DNA of 64,000 bases from Emydura subglobosa (taxonomy: Eukaryota; Chordata; Testudines; Chelidae): assembly GCA_007922225.1 (NCBI GenBank), contig ML679966.1, positions 52,291,583-52,355,582 on the forward strand, written 5' to 3'. Shown one piece after another: positions 44,441-56,035 of the stretch. The notes under the pieces were generated by a model. That model was not told the origin of the DNA, made no database searches, and saw only the letters and a program-made list of their open reading frames with translations. The number at the start of each line of letters is the position of its first letter. Position 1 is the stretch's first letter. A program made the position numbers and the translations under genes.

Positions 44441-46999
44441 TTGCCTTCCAGCAGTCCAGAAAATGCATTTTTCAGTGAATTTACTATTCACCCAAAATCT
44501 TGACCAAGCTCTAGGTCTGATATGCAGACACGAACACACATCAGTTACTTCATTATCTTGTATAGTCCAATGGACTTCAATGAATAAAGTGTATCGAGTT
44601 CACATGAATAAAGCTACTAATTTGTGTGTTAGCAGGATCAGACACTTGGATTATTATAAGGTCCTCAAGATAGGGATTTCATCTTGCTCGGTAAGTGAAC
44701 AATGTTTAGCGTACTGAAATCAATGGATTTTAAACACCTTAAAGTTGTACATGTGTTTAAGTGCTTTGCTGAAAGTCCTCCTGCTTGCAAATCATACACA
44801 TTTAGGGCAACCAATCCTGCATGACAAGATGCAAACAGGACTTTTGCCTGAATAGAAGAGTGCAAAACCAGGCTCTTTTACACAAAAAATACCATGGAAA
44901 ATGTTTTGCTAGAAGTGAGAAAAATTTCTAGCTTTTACTAAGGAGACTTGATGTCATAATTATGATGCCAAAGTAATCAGCACATCACTGAAATATTTCA
45001 GATGACAAAACATTCTTCTCCATCTTCACATGTTTCAAACCGCTGCTTTAAGTTTAGATTACAACTTGTAATAATTTTCTATCTTCCCTTTGAATTATTC
45101 AGGAAAGGACAGAGGCCTCTATTACAATCTGGTTGAAGAAAAATTGCTGATAACTAGAAGATATGCAATGTGTCCCATCATTAGTCCTTTAATGCACAGA
45201 ATGCACACTTTTTAAAATATAGCATTCAGTATTTAATTAACAAAATTAGCTAAGCCAAAATTGTGGAATGTAGTTTTATTACTGTTAAAGATCTATAATA
45301 GTAGAACTGCATTTGCATACACAATGAATGTATTCACAGCACGCCAAGTCCATCTACTCCATTGGGATACAGATTACAATTTGCAGAGATTTTTTTTTTC
45401 TCTCCAAACGTGAAGGTTATATCTCTAATTTCATTAAAATCACAGTGAAATTATCTTTCCACTCTCTGAATACCTATAAAATATTAGTCATTTGAAATAG
45501 GAATTAGTCATTGTGGCCTATGTCATTTATCTCAATGACCCTCAGATCTAATTAGTTAGAAGTTTCAAGACAATTTTGACAAATGAAGAGAACATCATTA
45601 TGTATTACAATTTTAGGGCTCTATTCCCCTATTATAAATCCTGTAGAATATTGTCAGATTTTTGTGGAATCTGAACAAAAAATGGCATTAGGCTGGCTCT
45701 GATTCAAATTATGTAAGAGCAGTACTTTACCATCTAGAGCTGACGAAGTGTCCCCAGGCAGAAATGTGATGTGTGTGTCTGTGTGCGCATGTGCATGCAA
45801 GTGAGAGAGAAAGAGAGAGCATGCGTGCACATGCATATGATTTTTTAAAAAATGGAGAAAATGGAGAATCCTTCTAAAATTAGTAAACTTGAAAAAATAC
45901 ACTGCCTTCTAGAACGATTTTTGAAATCAACATTCTGAGTATGCCCTCCACCTTAATTTGTGAAACAAGCACATTTTACTCAAAAGATCACGACCGACGT
46001 CCCTAATTTTCAAGGTAGCATTCTGCCCATTGCACATATCATATTTCCATTATTAGGAGCAAAAAGGTGGGTATGCAAAGCCAGACAGTACAGTGTTGCA
46101 AAAAGCAGGGCTATGAGACACTGTAAGTAGTTCAAATCTCTCTCTCTCAGAAAAGTTCACATGTCCCAAATAGAGCAGCAACTCTGTTTGGTTGAGCTGG
46201 GAGTTGGAAAGATGTGCCAGGGAATGAATGTTATTCTCTTGGACACAGAGCTACAGCCCAATGTCTGGATAGGCTCTGTAGTCCCTTACATACCTACTCA
46301 AGTCAACTTCACAGCTGTAACTCACCACCACTGGCACCAATGGAAGAAACCACACTTTAGACAGGACTTGAGTGTTTTTACCACTGACATCTAACCCTGC
46401 TTACATCCAGGTCATTCAGAGATGAATTAACCGAGTGGTAAAAACTGCTAAGCCCCACCTACACGGCAGCTTCTGCCTCAACTACGGTTGTTATCATTGC
46501 TGTTGGTGGATAAAAGTGCTCTGTTGTCATAGCCCCCTGCATGTGCCTGCTTCTGTCTCTCAGGCTTCCCAACATCCTGCACCAGCAACATGACCCTGGA
46601 AAGGAGGAAGGGAGAAAGAGTAGCATAAAGTGCCTGGTTCTCAATAGAATCAGTCTGGGGATCTCTGCCACTTAACTGCACCAAACTGTAAGCAGCAGCT
46701 TTAAAATTAAAACTGTGCAGGTGGTTCAGATGGTGTCTTGATGCAAAGCCTAGGTCTACACCCTCAGCTGAACCACGACCTCCAACAGCAGCTCCAAATC
46801 AGAGGCACTTGTAGCAAAAATGCAGTGCTTTTTAGTCCCCCATCGTCTTCTACCATTTTTTCCTCCTTCAGAATTCTCAATAAAAGGACAGTCCTGCAAC
46901 TCCTCTTTACTAGGCTACGTCTTCTTACTATGCTCACATTAAAAAAAGACTACTTTATTTGCAATGGTGTTACACTTTTCAACCATTTCTAGCAGACAT
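44441..46999. other. Non-coding DNA, includes a MITE-like block at 44715-44780
   Basis: 44752-44775 holds GTGTTTAAGTGCTTTGCTGAAAG, related to the block at 10590-10625. 46450-46745 is less AT-rich without recognisable coding. No gene or RNA gene. Confidence 0.4.
45769..45840. repeat. Alternating purine-pyrimidine TG/CA-rich tract
   Basis: A TGTGTGTGTCTGTGTGCGCATGTGCATGCA run is followed by AGTGAGAGAGAAAGAGAGAG and then GCATGCGTGCACATGCATATG. The two alternating blocks are approximate inverted repeats around a GA tract, so the segment can fold or adopt Z-like conformation. Confidence 0.6.
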
Positions 47000-48960
47000 A
47001 TGTGGTTTGAAGGATTTTACTTTCAGCATTCAGATCAGATTCACTAGGGTTTTATGCATGATTTTTTCTCCTTAAAGAACTTATTTTCCTTTGTGCTGCC
47101 TCAAATTACCCAAAATACAAGACCGGATGTATTTGTCCTCCTGCTTATTAATTTTCTCTTGTACTGTAAATGTGCATCCAGTTTTCCTCCCACAGCAGTT
47201 TTATTTTTCCTTTGTTTGCAATCGGGTATTCACTTGAAGTCAGTCTCTGCATGTCTTAATGCCTCTTTACTCCTCTCCTTTGTAGATCTATGAAGGTTTT
47301 TCTTTATCTTCCTTAAATTCTTCTCAAAGCACTTTTTCCCTAGTCTGCAGCTTTAAGTCTTGATTCTCCTTTGTAACAGCCTCTGCCTGCGTCTTCACTT
47401 TGGCTTCCAATTTCCTCTTAATAGCATCACCTTTTCTACATTATTCTTTCACAGGGGCATATTCGATGTAATGATTCTGGTAAAGTGAGAGAGTTCTTTT
47501 TTCCCATCTAAATCTGCTTTGTGCACAGCACAGTTCTGATGGCCTTTATGAAGATCACTTCCCATACTCTTCCAATAACCAGGACAAAGTAAGTTTTGAT
47601 GTACTAAAAGGAATGCTGCAAAGCTTAGCTGATGAAAAATACTATAGAATTTGCATCTTAATCCAGGTCTCCAAATGCACATGGAAGTGCTAGTTGTTTA
47701 ACCTAACATACACATTGGTCAGTGTCTCATCTGCTTCCCGTCTGCTTTGACCAATGTGTCATCATGTCATGTTATTTTCAGAGAGAAGTGATCAATAAAA
47801 ACACTAATGGCTTTTTCAAGAGAATCTTCACCTCTGGCAGGTGTTTTGTTGGACACCGAATTAAACTTTACCCCCCTCACAGTGTCCCAGAAGAGCAAAT
47901 TGTTGTTTTGGGCTTTCAATTTCTTCCAGCACAGCCAACAGACTTTGAAAATGGCTCCTTCATTTCTGCCACGGCTGAACATTCTCCCATCATTGCTGTA
48001 CCACAGATGAAGACCCACTGGTACTAGCAATGAAGGGAATGCTAGTACAAGTCAGTTGCTGGTGTTTCTATCATTGTGTTGTCTGACTCTCCTCTGGACA
48101 GGATCTAAAGGATGTACTAATGAAATTGCCTGTGACTGTTCTGTCACTCTCCATTTATTGTGTTTCCTAGTGTCTCATGTGTATTATCTAATAGCTAAAA
48201 CTACTTTTCCAATTAAATATAAAATCTAAACAGGAACATTGCTAGTACCAGTAGTAGCAATGCAGGAAAATTGTCCTTGATTAAGCATGGTACAACCCAT
48301 GGTACAACATGGTGATAAACCCTTTGAAAAGACGACTGAAATATATAATAACCAGACAGAGCTACTTTAATGGTAATTTGAACAGTTATTCTCTTGTTGA
48401 AAAGCACAGCACAATTCAGTGATTGGTTGTTTAAGTAAATGTGATGGAGATGTATTTTTTCTTCTTTGGTGCATGCCCTGAATGATGTGGAGGCACGTAA
48501 GGTGGTTTTTGAAGATCATCATCTCAGGGTTGCTTATGAGTGTCAGGAGAGAACACATATTTTAAGGATTCTCCGAAACAAATTTGTTTCATTCAAGGTA
48601 GTGACCAGCAACACATATGCACCTATGTGGATTACAGAGAATAAAAGCACCAGGGAAGAAAGAATATATTTTCTACTAGCACAAAGGCTAAGGTCTTCAT
48701 TTTAGCCAACATAGATATGGAAGCTCATGCACAAAAAAAGATTTGTAGTGGTGTCCAAAATTGTATTACAGTAGTAGATGAATTATTAAAGAAGCTGCCA
48801 CTGCAGGACCAAACATTACAGAATTTAGCGGTGCCTTCTCCTGTGAAGAAGAGACACTATGATGACCAAACCATTCATCATCTCCTTGGGCAGTTTCCCA
48901 CACTAGTCTCCTCTGAGGAAGAGAAGGAAAATACTGCCATAAATTGAATGAATGTCAAGT
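47000..48960. pseudogene. Possible decayed coding sequence, not identified
   Basis: Several coding-like but broken stretches lie close together. Plus: 47722-48027, 48466-48705 and 48717-48947, the last two in different frames 11 nt apart as after one frameshift. Minus: 47280-47460 reads K/E-rich, coiled-coil-like pieces (KRKLEAKVKTQAEAVTKEN, then NLHRSTKERSKEALRHAE in another frame). I recognise no family for any of them, and pieces on opposite strands cannot all be real. Purine-rich DNA produces K/E-rich peptides by chance. This is either a worn retropseudogene or an artefact of composition. Confidence 0.2.
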
Positions 48961-50049
48961 ATACTTCCCTACGTTCACACCTTGGGAAACAAAATAGATG
49001 TTTGGTAAGGCAAAATGTTTGCTAAGAACAGAGATGAAATAGAGCAAAAAGGATTATGCAAATTTATCTACACTGACAAAGCATCACTGATTTTGCCAGG
49101 CCAGTGTTGAATGGGTGTTTTCAGACACACACAGAAATAAAATTGTGTTCCAAGCATGGGTATCTAGTCAACTATTATGCCCAACTAAATCTGCAAAACA
49201 GACTGCAATGATATGAACCGTTTTCAGTGTATTTCAAATATAGAATTGTTACAAATGGCAAAGCAAGCCGGTAGATAAAATCTTTAGAGCTGTATGACCA
49301 ATGATATTTAACAAAGCAAATATATATGTATTTGGCTCGTTGACTGCCCTCTGGTGTCCTTGTTTTCCTAGTGCTGAGGACTTTTGTACATGACAGCAAA
49401 TGATCAGTGCAAATGTCTATTTGCAAATATACTGGAAACGTTTCCTCCAGCACTATAAGTGTTCTTTAAAGTTACCAAACATAATGATTTCTCCTGAACC
49501 CACCTACTGAGATAAATTATTATACATTAAAAACAAAGGCCAAATCCTAAGCTGATGTATGTTGATGCATACCACTGAAGAACTGACCCAAAATCCTAAA
49601 AAAGTATGTGGTTATCTGTGATATACTTGGCACATTGACAACACTGCTTGAAATGCACTATTTACAATTATAAGATATTTTGTACGTATCTGGTGGCAAA
49701 TGAATTGTTGGGACTGGCAATCCTATGACAACAAAATTATGATCTTGAACAAATCCAGAAATGAAAAATTAAGATCTCATGGTAACTCGGTAGTATTTTC
49801 TATCACTGCTTCTCTCTCTCTCTCACTGACCTACAAATGTATTCTTAAAATCAAATAAATGTCAGAATTAGGTACCACATGTACCAAACACTAGTATTCA
49901 ACATATTTGTCCTATAAAATTGAACTATTGTTATTTAGTCCCACAAAAACCAAATCCATTGCTATTTGCTATTCCCTGCTTGTGATTACATCCTTGACTC
50001 TTTTGGCTTGCATATCACACTCTGTGCAGAGCCCTGCTAGAGATTATGG
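48961..50049. other. AT-rich non-coding DNA
   Basis: A short TC run (CTTCTCTCTCTCTCTCTC) lies at 49808-49825. No gene or named repeat. Confidence 0.45.
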
Positions 50050-50320
50050 ACAGATTCACAAAGAAACATAGGAGTGATGACACTCAGCATCGCCATATCT
50101 AACTTTCAGGTGCCTAGAAAAATCACTGGGATTCACAAAACCTGGAGTAGGCACCAAGGCTCCCTATACAATGAATGGGGAGAGAAGTGCCTCAAAAAGG
50201 TATTCACAAAAACCGGTATGCCAGGTGGCTCCATGGCTAAACTAAATAATGGGAGGTGGGGATGCCATGCTCAGGGAAAAGCGCTAATCCCTGCCCCTCT
50301 CCCAGAGATAGGCATCTAAA
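50050..50320. repeat. Segment adjoining the palindromic element, probably repeat
   Basis: TTCACAAAGAAACATAGGAG, TCAGGTGCCTAGAAAAATC, GATTCACAAAACCTGGAG and AGATAGGCATCTAAACTCC are phrase-like blocks seen in small turtle elements. It runs directly into the palindrome at 50321 and could be its outer end. Confidence 0.35.
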
Positions 50321-50863
50321 CTCCCTCATGATTTTTAGCCCAGCACTTAGGGTACTCATTTAGGAAGTGGTGGAACCCAGGTTCAATTCCCCATCTCCCA
50401 AAGGGGAAAAGGAATTGGAACAGGGACAGGTCAGCTCTCAGAAGAGTGCTCTAACCACTGAGCTACGGAATATTTTGGCTCCTTTAATCTCTCCTATTTA
50501 TTGTTCCACTGTGAATAAATAAATCAAAGAAACAAGTGGTGGGGAGAGAGACAGAATATGACTCTGTAGCTTGATTAGATTAGGGTTAGATAGTGCTGTC
50601 ACCAGGGAAGTGAAAGACCCAGGATCCAATCCTCTTGTGCCAATTAATTTTTAATAATATTTATCCACAGTGGAACAGCTTCAATAGAAAAGAAAGTGAG
50701 AGCCCCACATCGGCATATCCCGTAATTCAGTGGTAAAGGCACTCTCCTGGTGGGAGAGTCCTATTCAAATCCTATCTCCCCTTCTGTCAGGTGAGGGACT
50801 GGAGTTGGGGTTTTCCCAATTCCCAGGTGAGTCCCCTAACTCCTGGGCTATAGTTTGAGGGAG
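50321..50863. mobile_element. ~540-bp imperfect palindrome with tRNA-like promoter boxes
   Basis: The left arm (50321 to about 50523) is an approximate reverse complement of the right arm (about 50655-50863). Matching blocks include CCCTCA...TAGCCC with GGGCTA...TGAGGG, and TTGTTCCACTGTGAATAAAT with ATTTATCCACAGTGGAACAG. Each arm carries tRNA-type internal promoter motifs. TAGCCCAGCACTTAGGGTACTC (50336) lies 44 nt before GGTTCAATTCC (50380) on plus. TAGCTCAGTGGTTAGAGC (50465 to 50448) lies 43 nt before TGTTCCAATTCC (50422) on minus. The right arm repeats the pattern with CGTAATTCAGTGGTAAAGGC (50721) and TATTCAAATCC (50762) on plus. The centre (50524-50654) is single-copy. It is probably a foldback or dimeric SINE-like element; family not named. 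Confidence 0.7.
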
Positions 50864-51793
50864 CTCCTCCTCTTCTCTCTCCTACTGTTTTGTGTAATAT
50901 TCTAACTGTATCAGGGATATAAACTACATAAGGACCTCAGATTCACACAGACAAAGAGGGCTTCTCAAATTTAATTATTTTGAACTCATCATGGTGTCGC
51001 GCTTCGTTTTGCCACAGCAGCAACTTTCCCTGTATTAACACAGGAACTAGCCCTCTTGTGTCAGAAAATGAACAGCACAGTCAGAAACACACTTAACACC
51101 ACACTTAACTATGGCATTTTTTTCCTCCATTTGCAACTACAGTATAGCAATTACTGGTGCACTCTAGAAGAGAGCAGATTAAATCTGGTGCTCCGTTTTA
51201 CAAAGTAATGATCCAGCTCTCAGGCGGATAAATATGAACCCAAAGGCCAGATAGTTCATTGCCATAACAGAAGTAGATTACTGCTGAAGACAATGCAGCA
51301 CACCTCTGTACATCATGGTTAAACTGCAAATTTAACATTAGACATTATTAATGGAAATAAAGTTCTCATTTACCTGAGTATCCTATCCCATTTTAAACCC
51401 CATCTCTTAAAAACTTTTTCTAATGGAGTTAAAGTATCTAGACATTCCCTAAAGCACAGTAGTTCTGTGTTCAAGACTAATTTAACAAAAGGTAAAAACT
51501 AAAATCTTGCCCCAATTTTCTTTTGTCTGCAGCTCCATTGTGCTAGAGTATCTTAAATGCCTTTATAGAATCCTATTATTCAATCATGTATAGAACAGAT
51601 TTTAAGAATAACTAATTAGGCAATAACAACTAATTCAATTTATAGAAACCAAAGAAAGCTCCTGAAATAAGTACAAAAACATCTAATTTTTTTCATGTTT
51701 CTAGAATTTAAAAATAGCCTAACAATTTTTATTTAGAAAATTTAAAATCTATACATTGCACATGGCCTGCTTTCAGGCTAAGATATAAATACA
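50864..51793. other. AT-rich non-coding DNA
   Basis: No gene or repeat boundary was recognised before the MITE at 51794. Confidence 0.4.
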
Positions 51794-52051
51794 GGCTACG
51801 GCTACACTGACGGCGGCAAATTCGCTGCCATCAGATCGATTTCTCTGTATTGACTAAGCAGTCAGTGCAGACCTGCTCAGCCAATCCAGAAATCGATGTA
51901 CTAAGACCAGCTACACAAGTAGTGCAGCACAGTGCAGATGGAGCGCAGAAGAGAAGCTCAGCAGTCAATGGGAGTTACGCAAGTTTTTTTGTGTACTTTG
52001 CGTAACTCCCATCGACTGCCACCGAATCTCACAGGTAAGTGTAGACAGGCC
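51794..52051 (+). mobile_element. GTCTACACT-ended MITE, copy 2
   Basis: The left end is GGCTACGGCTACACTGACGG and the right end AGTGTAGACAGGCC. The interior has GGCGGCAAATTCG, CATCAGATCGATTTCTC, CAGTGCAGACCTGCTCAG and AAATCGATG, matching copies 1 and 3. It includes a sharp internal hairpin: 51961-51982 pairs with 51998-52019 with one mismatch over 22 bp. No transposase frame. The flanking trinucleotides (ACA, AGA) do not match. Confidence 0.8.
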
Positions 52052-53292
52052 AGAGACCAACCTGAAGTCTATTTAATTAAAGAAAAGAATTAAAATAGTT
52101 TCAGGAACTATACTTGCCACCTCAGACTGTTTTTGCAATTACATCATTTTATACATATTTCTCTCCTCTGTTGCTTTGCAAAATTGACTAATCAGAAAAA
52201 ACAGTGAACAAAAGTTTCCCCCCCCCTTTAATTTCTTTCATTTATAATGATCTTTGGTGTCACTTGTAAGAGTGGGTAAATTCAGACAATTTTTATGTTG
52301 ATGGCAAACAAACAACAATCAATTCAGAGAGATGGTTGCTTCAATTACATTCTTCTTGCTCTCCAGCTCTCCTTTTTTTGTCTATATCCCTGTGACAGTA
52401 ATCCTGAAATAGACCCTGTCCCAGAGAGTGCTATGAAATAATGATTTTGTTTCGTTCCCAATCGTTCCTTAGTTTCCCATACTTTGCCTTTAAAGTTGTA
52501 AGAGAAAAGGTTTTTCTTTCTAGTGCACCTTTTTTCCTAGCATTTCCCATTTCACCCCCCCAGTCCCCTCCCTTCCCACCGTTTAGCTGTTCTTTCCTTT
52601 CTACTAGCTCTTTCTCTTTCATTTCTTTAGCCTGCTACTGGCAGCTTTATTGCACCTGGAGCTGGGTTTGGGCTAAGCAAAGGATCCACAATGGAAGACG
52701 GGGGTTTTATAGAATCAACCCAAACCACAGAAAGCTTTATGTAAGTGAGAAGTCCAACCTTATGTTAATAGTTCTAGCCTTAGTACTAAGTAGTTTGTGT
52801 TAGATCTGGAAAGACGAAAAATATCTAAAACAACCTAAGCTGATGCTTCTATTGCACTGGTTATAACCAGGTTTCTTCTATGCATATAGTATTTCTTGTA
52901 TTTTATTCTGATCATTACAGTACTCAATACCACATTTGTCAGCGGTACATCATAAGTCATGTATGTTTCATAAAAACCCTTGGACAACGGATTGTTAATT
53001 ATCCCTTTTTGTTCCTCATTCATGATACTCTGATAGTTTCTCTTCCCTCATTTTCTGTGTTACCCTTACTCTGTCTCTTCACATATATTCATGATGGCAG
53101 CTTCATTACATGATCACATTATCCTGGCAACGGGACAGACAACTAAATAACTATTTATTTTACAATCTTGGTTATACAGGATGGAGGTGTGGAAATATTT
53201 CATACATAAGCCAATAATCCAGTGTGATCAGTTTAGATAGATAAACTGACAAAGAAGAGATTCCCTATAAAGTTGTCCTATATCATGCATAG

Positions 53293-53329
<37 letters not shown>

Positions 53330-53622
53330 CAAACCAAGATGAGAAAAGGACATAAAATCAAAGAGAATACAGAAGAGGGAGATATAATGAAACAGCCACA
53401 TCTCCTTAAATTAAACATGGAAAAACCCCAGGTCTGGCTGCCTTTCAAATGGAGTTTATGAAGTGATGACATCAAACTTGGCTCTGCGCTCTCAAAAGTA
53501 TTTATTAAATCTTTTGAAAGAAGAATTTTGCAATTTCTTCTAACACAGCATGTATCTTTTTAAATATTAACACCAGATGAGGATGGGGCTTAATCCATTT
53601 TATTTATTATTTTCCTTTACAG
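52052..53622. other. Non-coding DNA with C/T-rich patch and GA microsatellite
   Basis: 52540-52630 is C/T-rich and explains the 120-codon frame at 52441-52803. It shows no domain. No gene identified. Confidence 0.45.
53297..53327 (+). repeat. (AG)n microsatellite
   Basis: There are about 15 uninterrupted AG units, likely length-polymorphic. The plus-strand frame over it (53273-53461) is only the repeat read as Arg-Glu. Confidence 0.95.
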
Positions 53623-53677
53623 AGATACTGACTGGCCATTAAGATTCATTGCTTTCTCGTTTGCTTGGTCCAATCAG
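53623..53677 (+). other. Candidate 55-nt exon (weak)
   Basis: A pyrimidine-rich acceptor (TTTTCCTTTACAG, ending 53622) precedes 55 nt with one open frame (DTDWPLRFIAFSFAWSNQ) and a weak GTACAC donor at 53678. I recognise no protein. Probably chance. Confidence 0.1.
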
Positions 53678-54342
53678 GTACACTTAGTGAAGGGGCACCA
53701 CTTAATTTTACTATTCAGCATCTCTTTCATGTATTAGGCTGTCCACATCTAAGGGGTAAATTGATTTTGATTATCTACATAAAGACAGAGGCATTTACCT
53801 TTAACAAGGGCATTACTAGAGAACACAGGGGAGAAACCAGTTGAAAATGAGTACTTGTTTTATGCGTTTCATGGGGGCCAAAATGTGCAAATGATTTGTG
53901 TACTTCCCTTTTGTAGATGGGTCAGAGAAATTTGGCAGCATTGCTCTCTCTGCAATTGGGAAAGGTTGCTTCCCCTCCCTGAGTTATGGTATGGCAAGAC
54001 AGAAAGGTGAACAATATTAAAGTCAGTTCTGAGATGGACTTCAAAGGCATCAGGATCAGGTCCTACAGGAGAAGAGTTTAACTGTCAAGGACGTTTAGGG
54101 GCATGTTTTCAAAAGTGCCCTCTGAATATGGGTGTGCAATTTGAGAGTGGTAAGTATCTCAAGTCAGGCACCCAAAAATTGAGGCATTCAAGTCACTAGC
54201 TTGTGATCTGAGAACTGAGAAACTTTATTGCCATTTCGAGTCCTTAAAATTAAACCTTTCCTGAAAAAAGGACTCTAATAATTCAGTAGAATTCACCGTG
54301 CAAGAAGTTGCCTACAGGAATTGTGGAAATTTAAGTCTCTAA
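53678..54342. other. Non-coding DNA, nothing identified
   Basis: Old-repeat-like phrases occur near 54100-54180 (TTTTCAAAAGTGCCCTCTGAATATGGGTG), without limits I can fix. Confidence 0.4.
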
Positions 54343-54592
54343 GGCTACAGCAAACTCGACGCCGTCAGATTGACTTATCTGGATCGACTAAGCGGTCAGT
54401 GAAGACCCGCTCAGTCGATCTAGAAATCGACGTAATAAGACCACCTTCTCAAGTCGCGTAGCGCTGCGTTGACAGGAACGAGGTTCCCATGAGCGCAGTG
54501 CAGTGAAGATGGCACGCAGAACAGAAGTACAAGTTTTTTGCTGAACTCCGGTCGACTGCCGCTGAATCTCAGAGGTAAGAGAAGACAAGCCC
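54343..54592 (+). mobile_element. GTCTACACT-ended MITE, copy 3, with TAA target duplication
   Basis: The 250-bp element starts GGCTACAGC and ends GAAGACAAGCCC, flanked on both sides by TAA (54340-54342 and 54593-54595). A 3-bp TAA duplication suits the PIF/Harbinger superfamily. Shared blocks with copies 1 and 2 are GACGCCGTCAGATTGAC, ATCGACTAAGCGGTCAGTGAAGACC, GAAATCGACGTAATAAGACC and GTCGACTGCCGCTGAATCTCAG. It is CpG-bearing and GC-richer than its flanks. No transposase frame; the minus-strand frames at 54388-54629 are compositional. Confidence 0.82.
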
Positions 54593-55947
54593 TAAGATTG
54601 TAAAGTTGCGCTATTGTATGCATAAGCATACAATGCAGAGATAGAGTGTGTGTTTATTCTGGGTACAGACTCCTACATTAAATCTCTTTTTTATTCTAAC
54701 TAGTGAGGTACCCAAGTCAGATACAATCTTTTCCTTACAAAACAGATTTGGTATAGGGGTTGTAGATCACTGTAAAATCGGTGGGAGCCACTGACTAGAT
54801 CTCTTAGCCCCAAGCCTTCAATCAGATCCACTAGAACTGACATCTTTGGGTCTGTACATGTGTAAAGAAGTTCACACTAATGCATCAAAGCACAGGATTG
54901 GGGTTTTACTCTGGAAATACTGTCAGGTAATTTCTTTTTAAAAATAGGCTGTTTACTACTTCCTACATTTATTTCACTCCAAGTTAAAAAAAAAATTGCA
55001 ATTTTGGTAATGAACATGTGTACAAACTTTATTTTACTCAGCCACTAACACACATTTCTTGTATTTCTGACAAGGATTCACCTTGCTGAAAAACATAGCT
55101 CCTTAGATTACATTACAGGTACCACGTTGGATAATTTATAATAGCTTTGTGTGCTAATGATATTTTTGTTTTTTTCTTAAACTTCAGAAAAACCCTGTAC
55201 CTTAGAAGATGAAATGTAATTTCTTTAAAAGCTTGATAATTAATTTTATAATATGGAAGATGCTATAGATTTGTGGTAGTGGACACAGATAAAAGCCTAG
55301 CATTTAATTAGTTATCTCCTCATCCAGGGCCCAAGCATAGTTTTTTCGGGCTCAGTACAAACTTGTAACACAGGCCCCCGCCCACACACATATCACAATC
55401 CCTCATCCCATACATACAATCTCATGAGCCATGAAATTTTTTTTCCTCATAGTAATGGGGGTTGCAGCCTGGGCCGGGTCCCCCCCAGGGTAAAGTGAAC
55501 CCTTTTCCCCCTCATGTGGGGCCTTGTCCTCATCCAGTGTATGAATCTTAGATATAACAGCATTACCAAAAAGATATTAAGAGACATCATTGCAACAAAT
55601 GTATCTTTTCTTCATTTTGGAGAATACATATACTAAAGATATTGATGTTGACATGTCCACTTTATTATTTGCAAATGTTCCCCATGGGGCTGAAGGATAA
55701 TGAATTCATTCTTGGGGAAGTTTCCAGGATTCGTTCTAGGGGAAGTCCCCAGGTGGCGTCAATTCACTTTGCTCTATATGGAAAATCTGGCCCAGTATAT
55801 TAATTGATCTTGCTTTGGGCTAGAACCTGCAACCGAGATATGCAGCTTTTTATACGCCTGTCCCTGCATGGAGTCCATTGACTTCAATAGGATGCCACAT
55901 GTGCACAGGAGTGCCCCAGGCAGATCCAACTGTAGCATCTACCACTT
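54593..55947. other. Non-coding DNA, nothing firm
   Basis: 55360-55520 is C-rich with GCCTGGGCCGGGTCCCCCC and may be repeat. 55780-55945 has old-repeat phrases (TCTGGCCCAGTAT, CATTGACTTCAATAGGATG). No gene. Confidence 0.4.
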
Positions 55948-56035
55948 AGACTGTAAACTCCCTGAGGCAGGGAATTTATTTTATTAATCTGTAAATGGTG
56001 TTATATAAACATTATACTTAATACATCATTCATAT
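55948..56035 (+). repeat. L2-like tail fragment
   Basis: TTAGACTGTAAACTCCCTGAGGCAGGGAATTTATT matches the AGATTGTAAGCTCC-TGAGGGCAGGGA block of L2 3' ends and is followed by a worn tail. Confidence 0.55.

Noticed and set aside
50336..50390. Genuine tRNA gene
   Set aside because: A- and B-box-like motifs are correctly spaced, but the acceptor stem does not pair and there is no proper anticodon arm, so it is a tRNA-like repeat module.
53273..53475. Arg-Glu and Ser-Leu repeat peptides on both strands
   Set aside because: They are translations of the (AG)n microsatellite.
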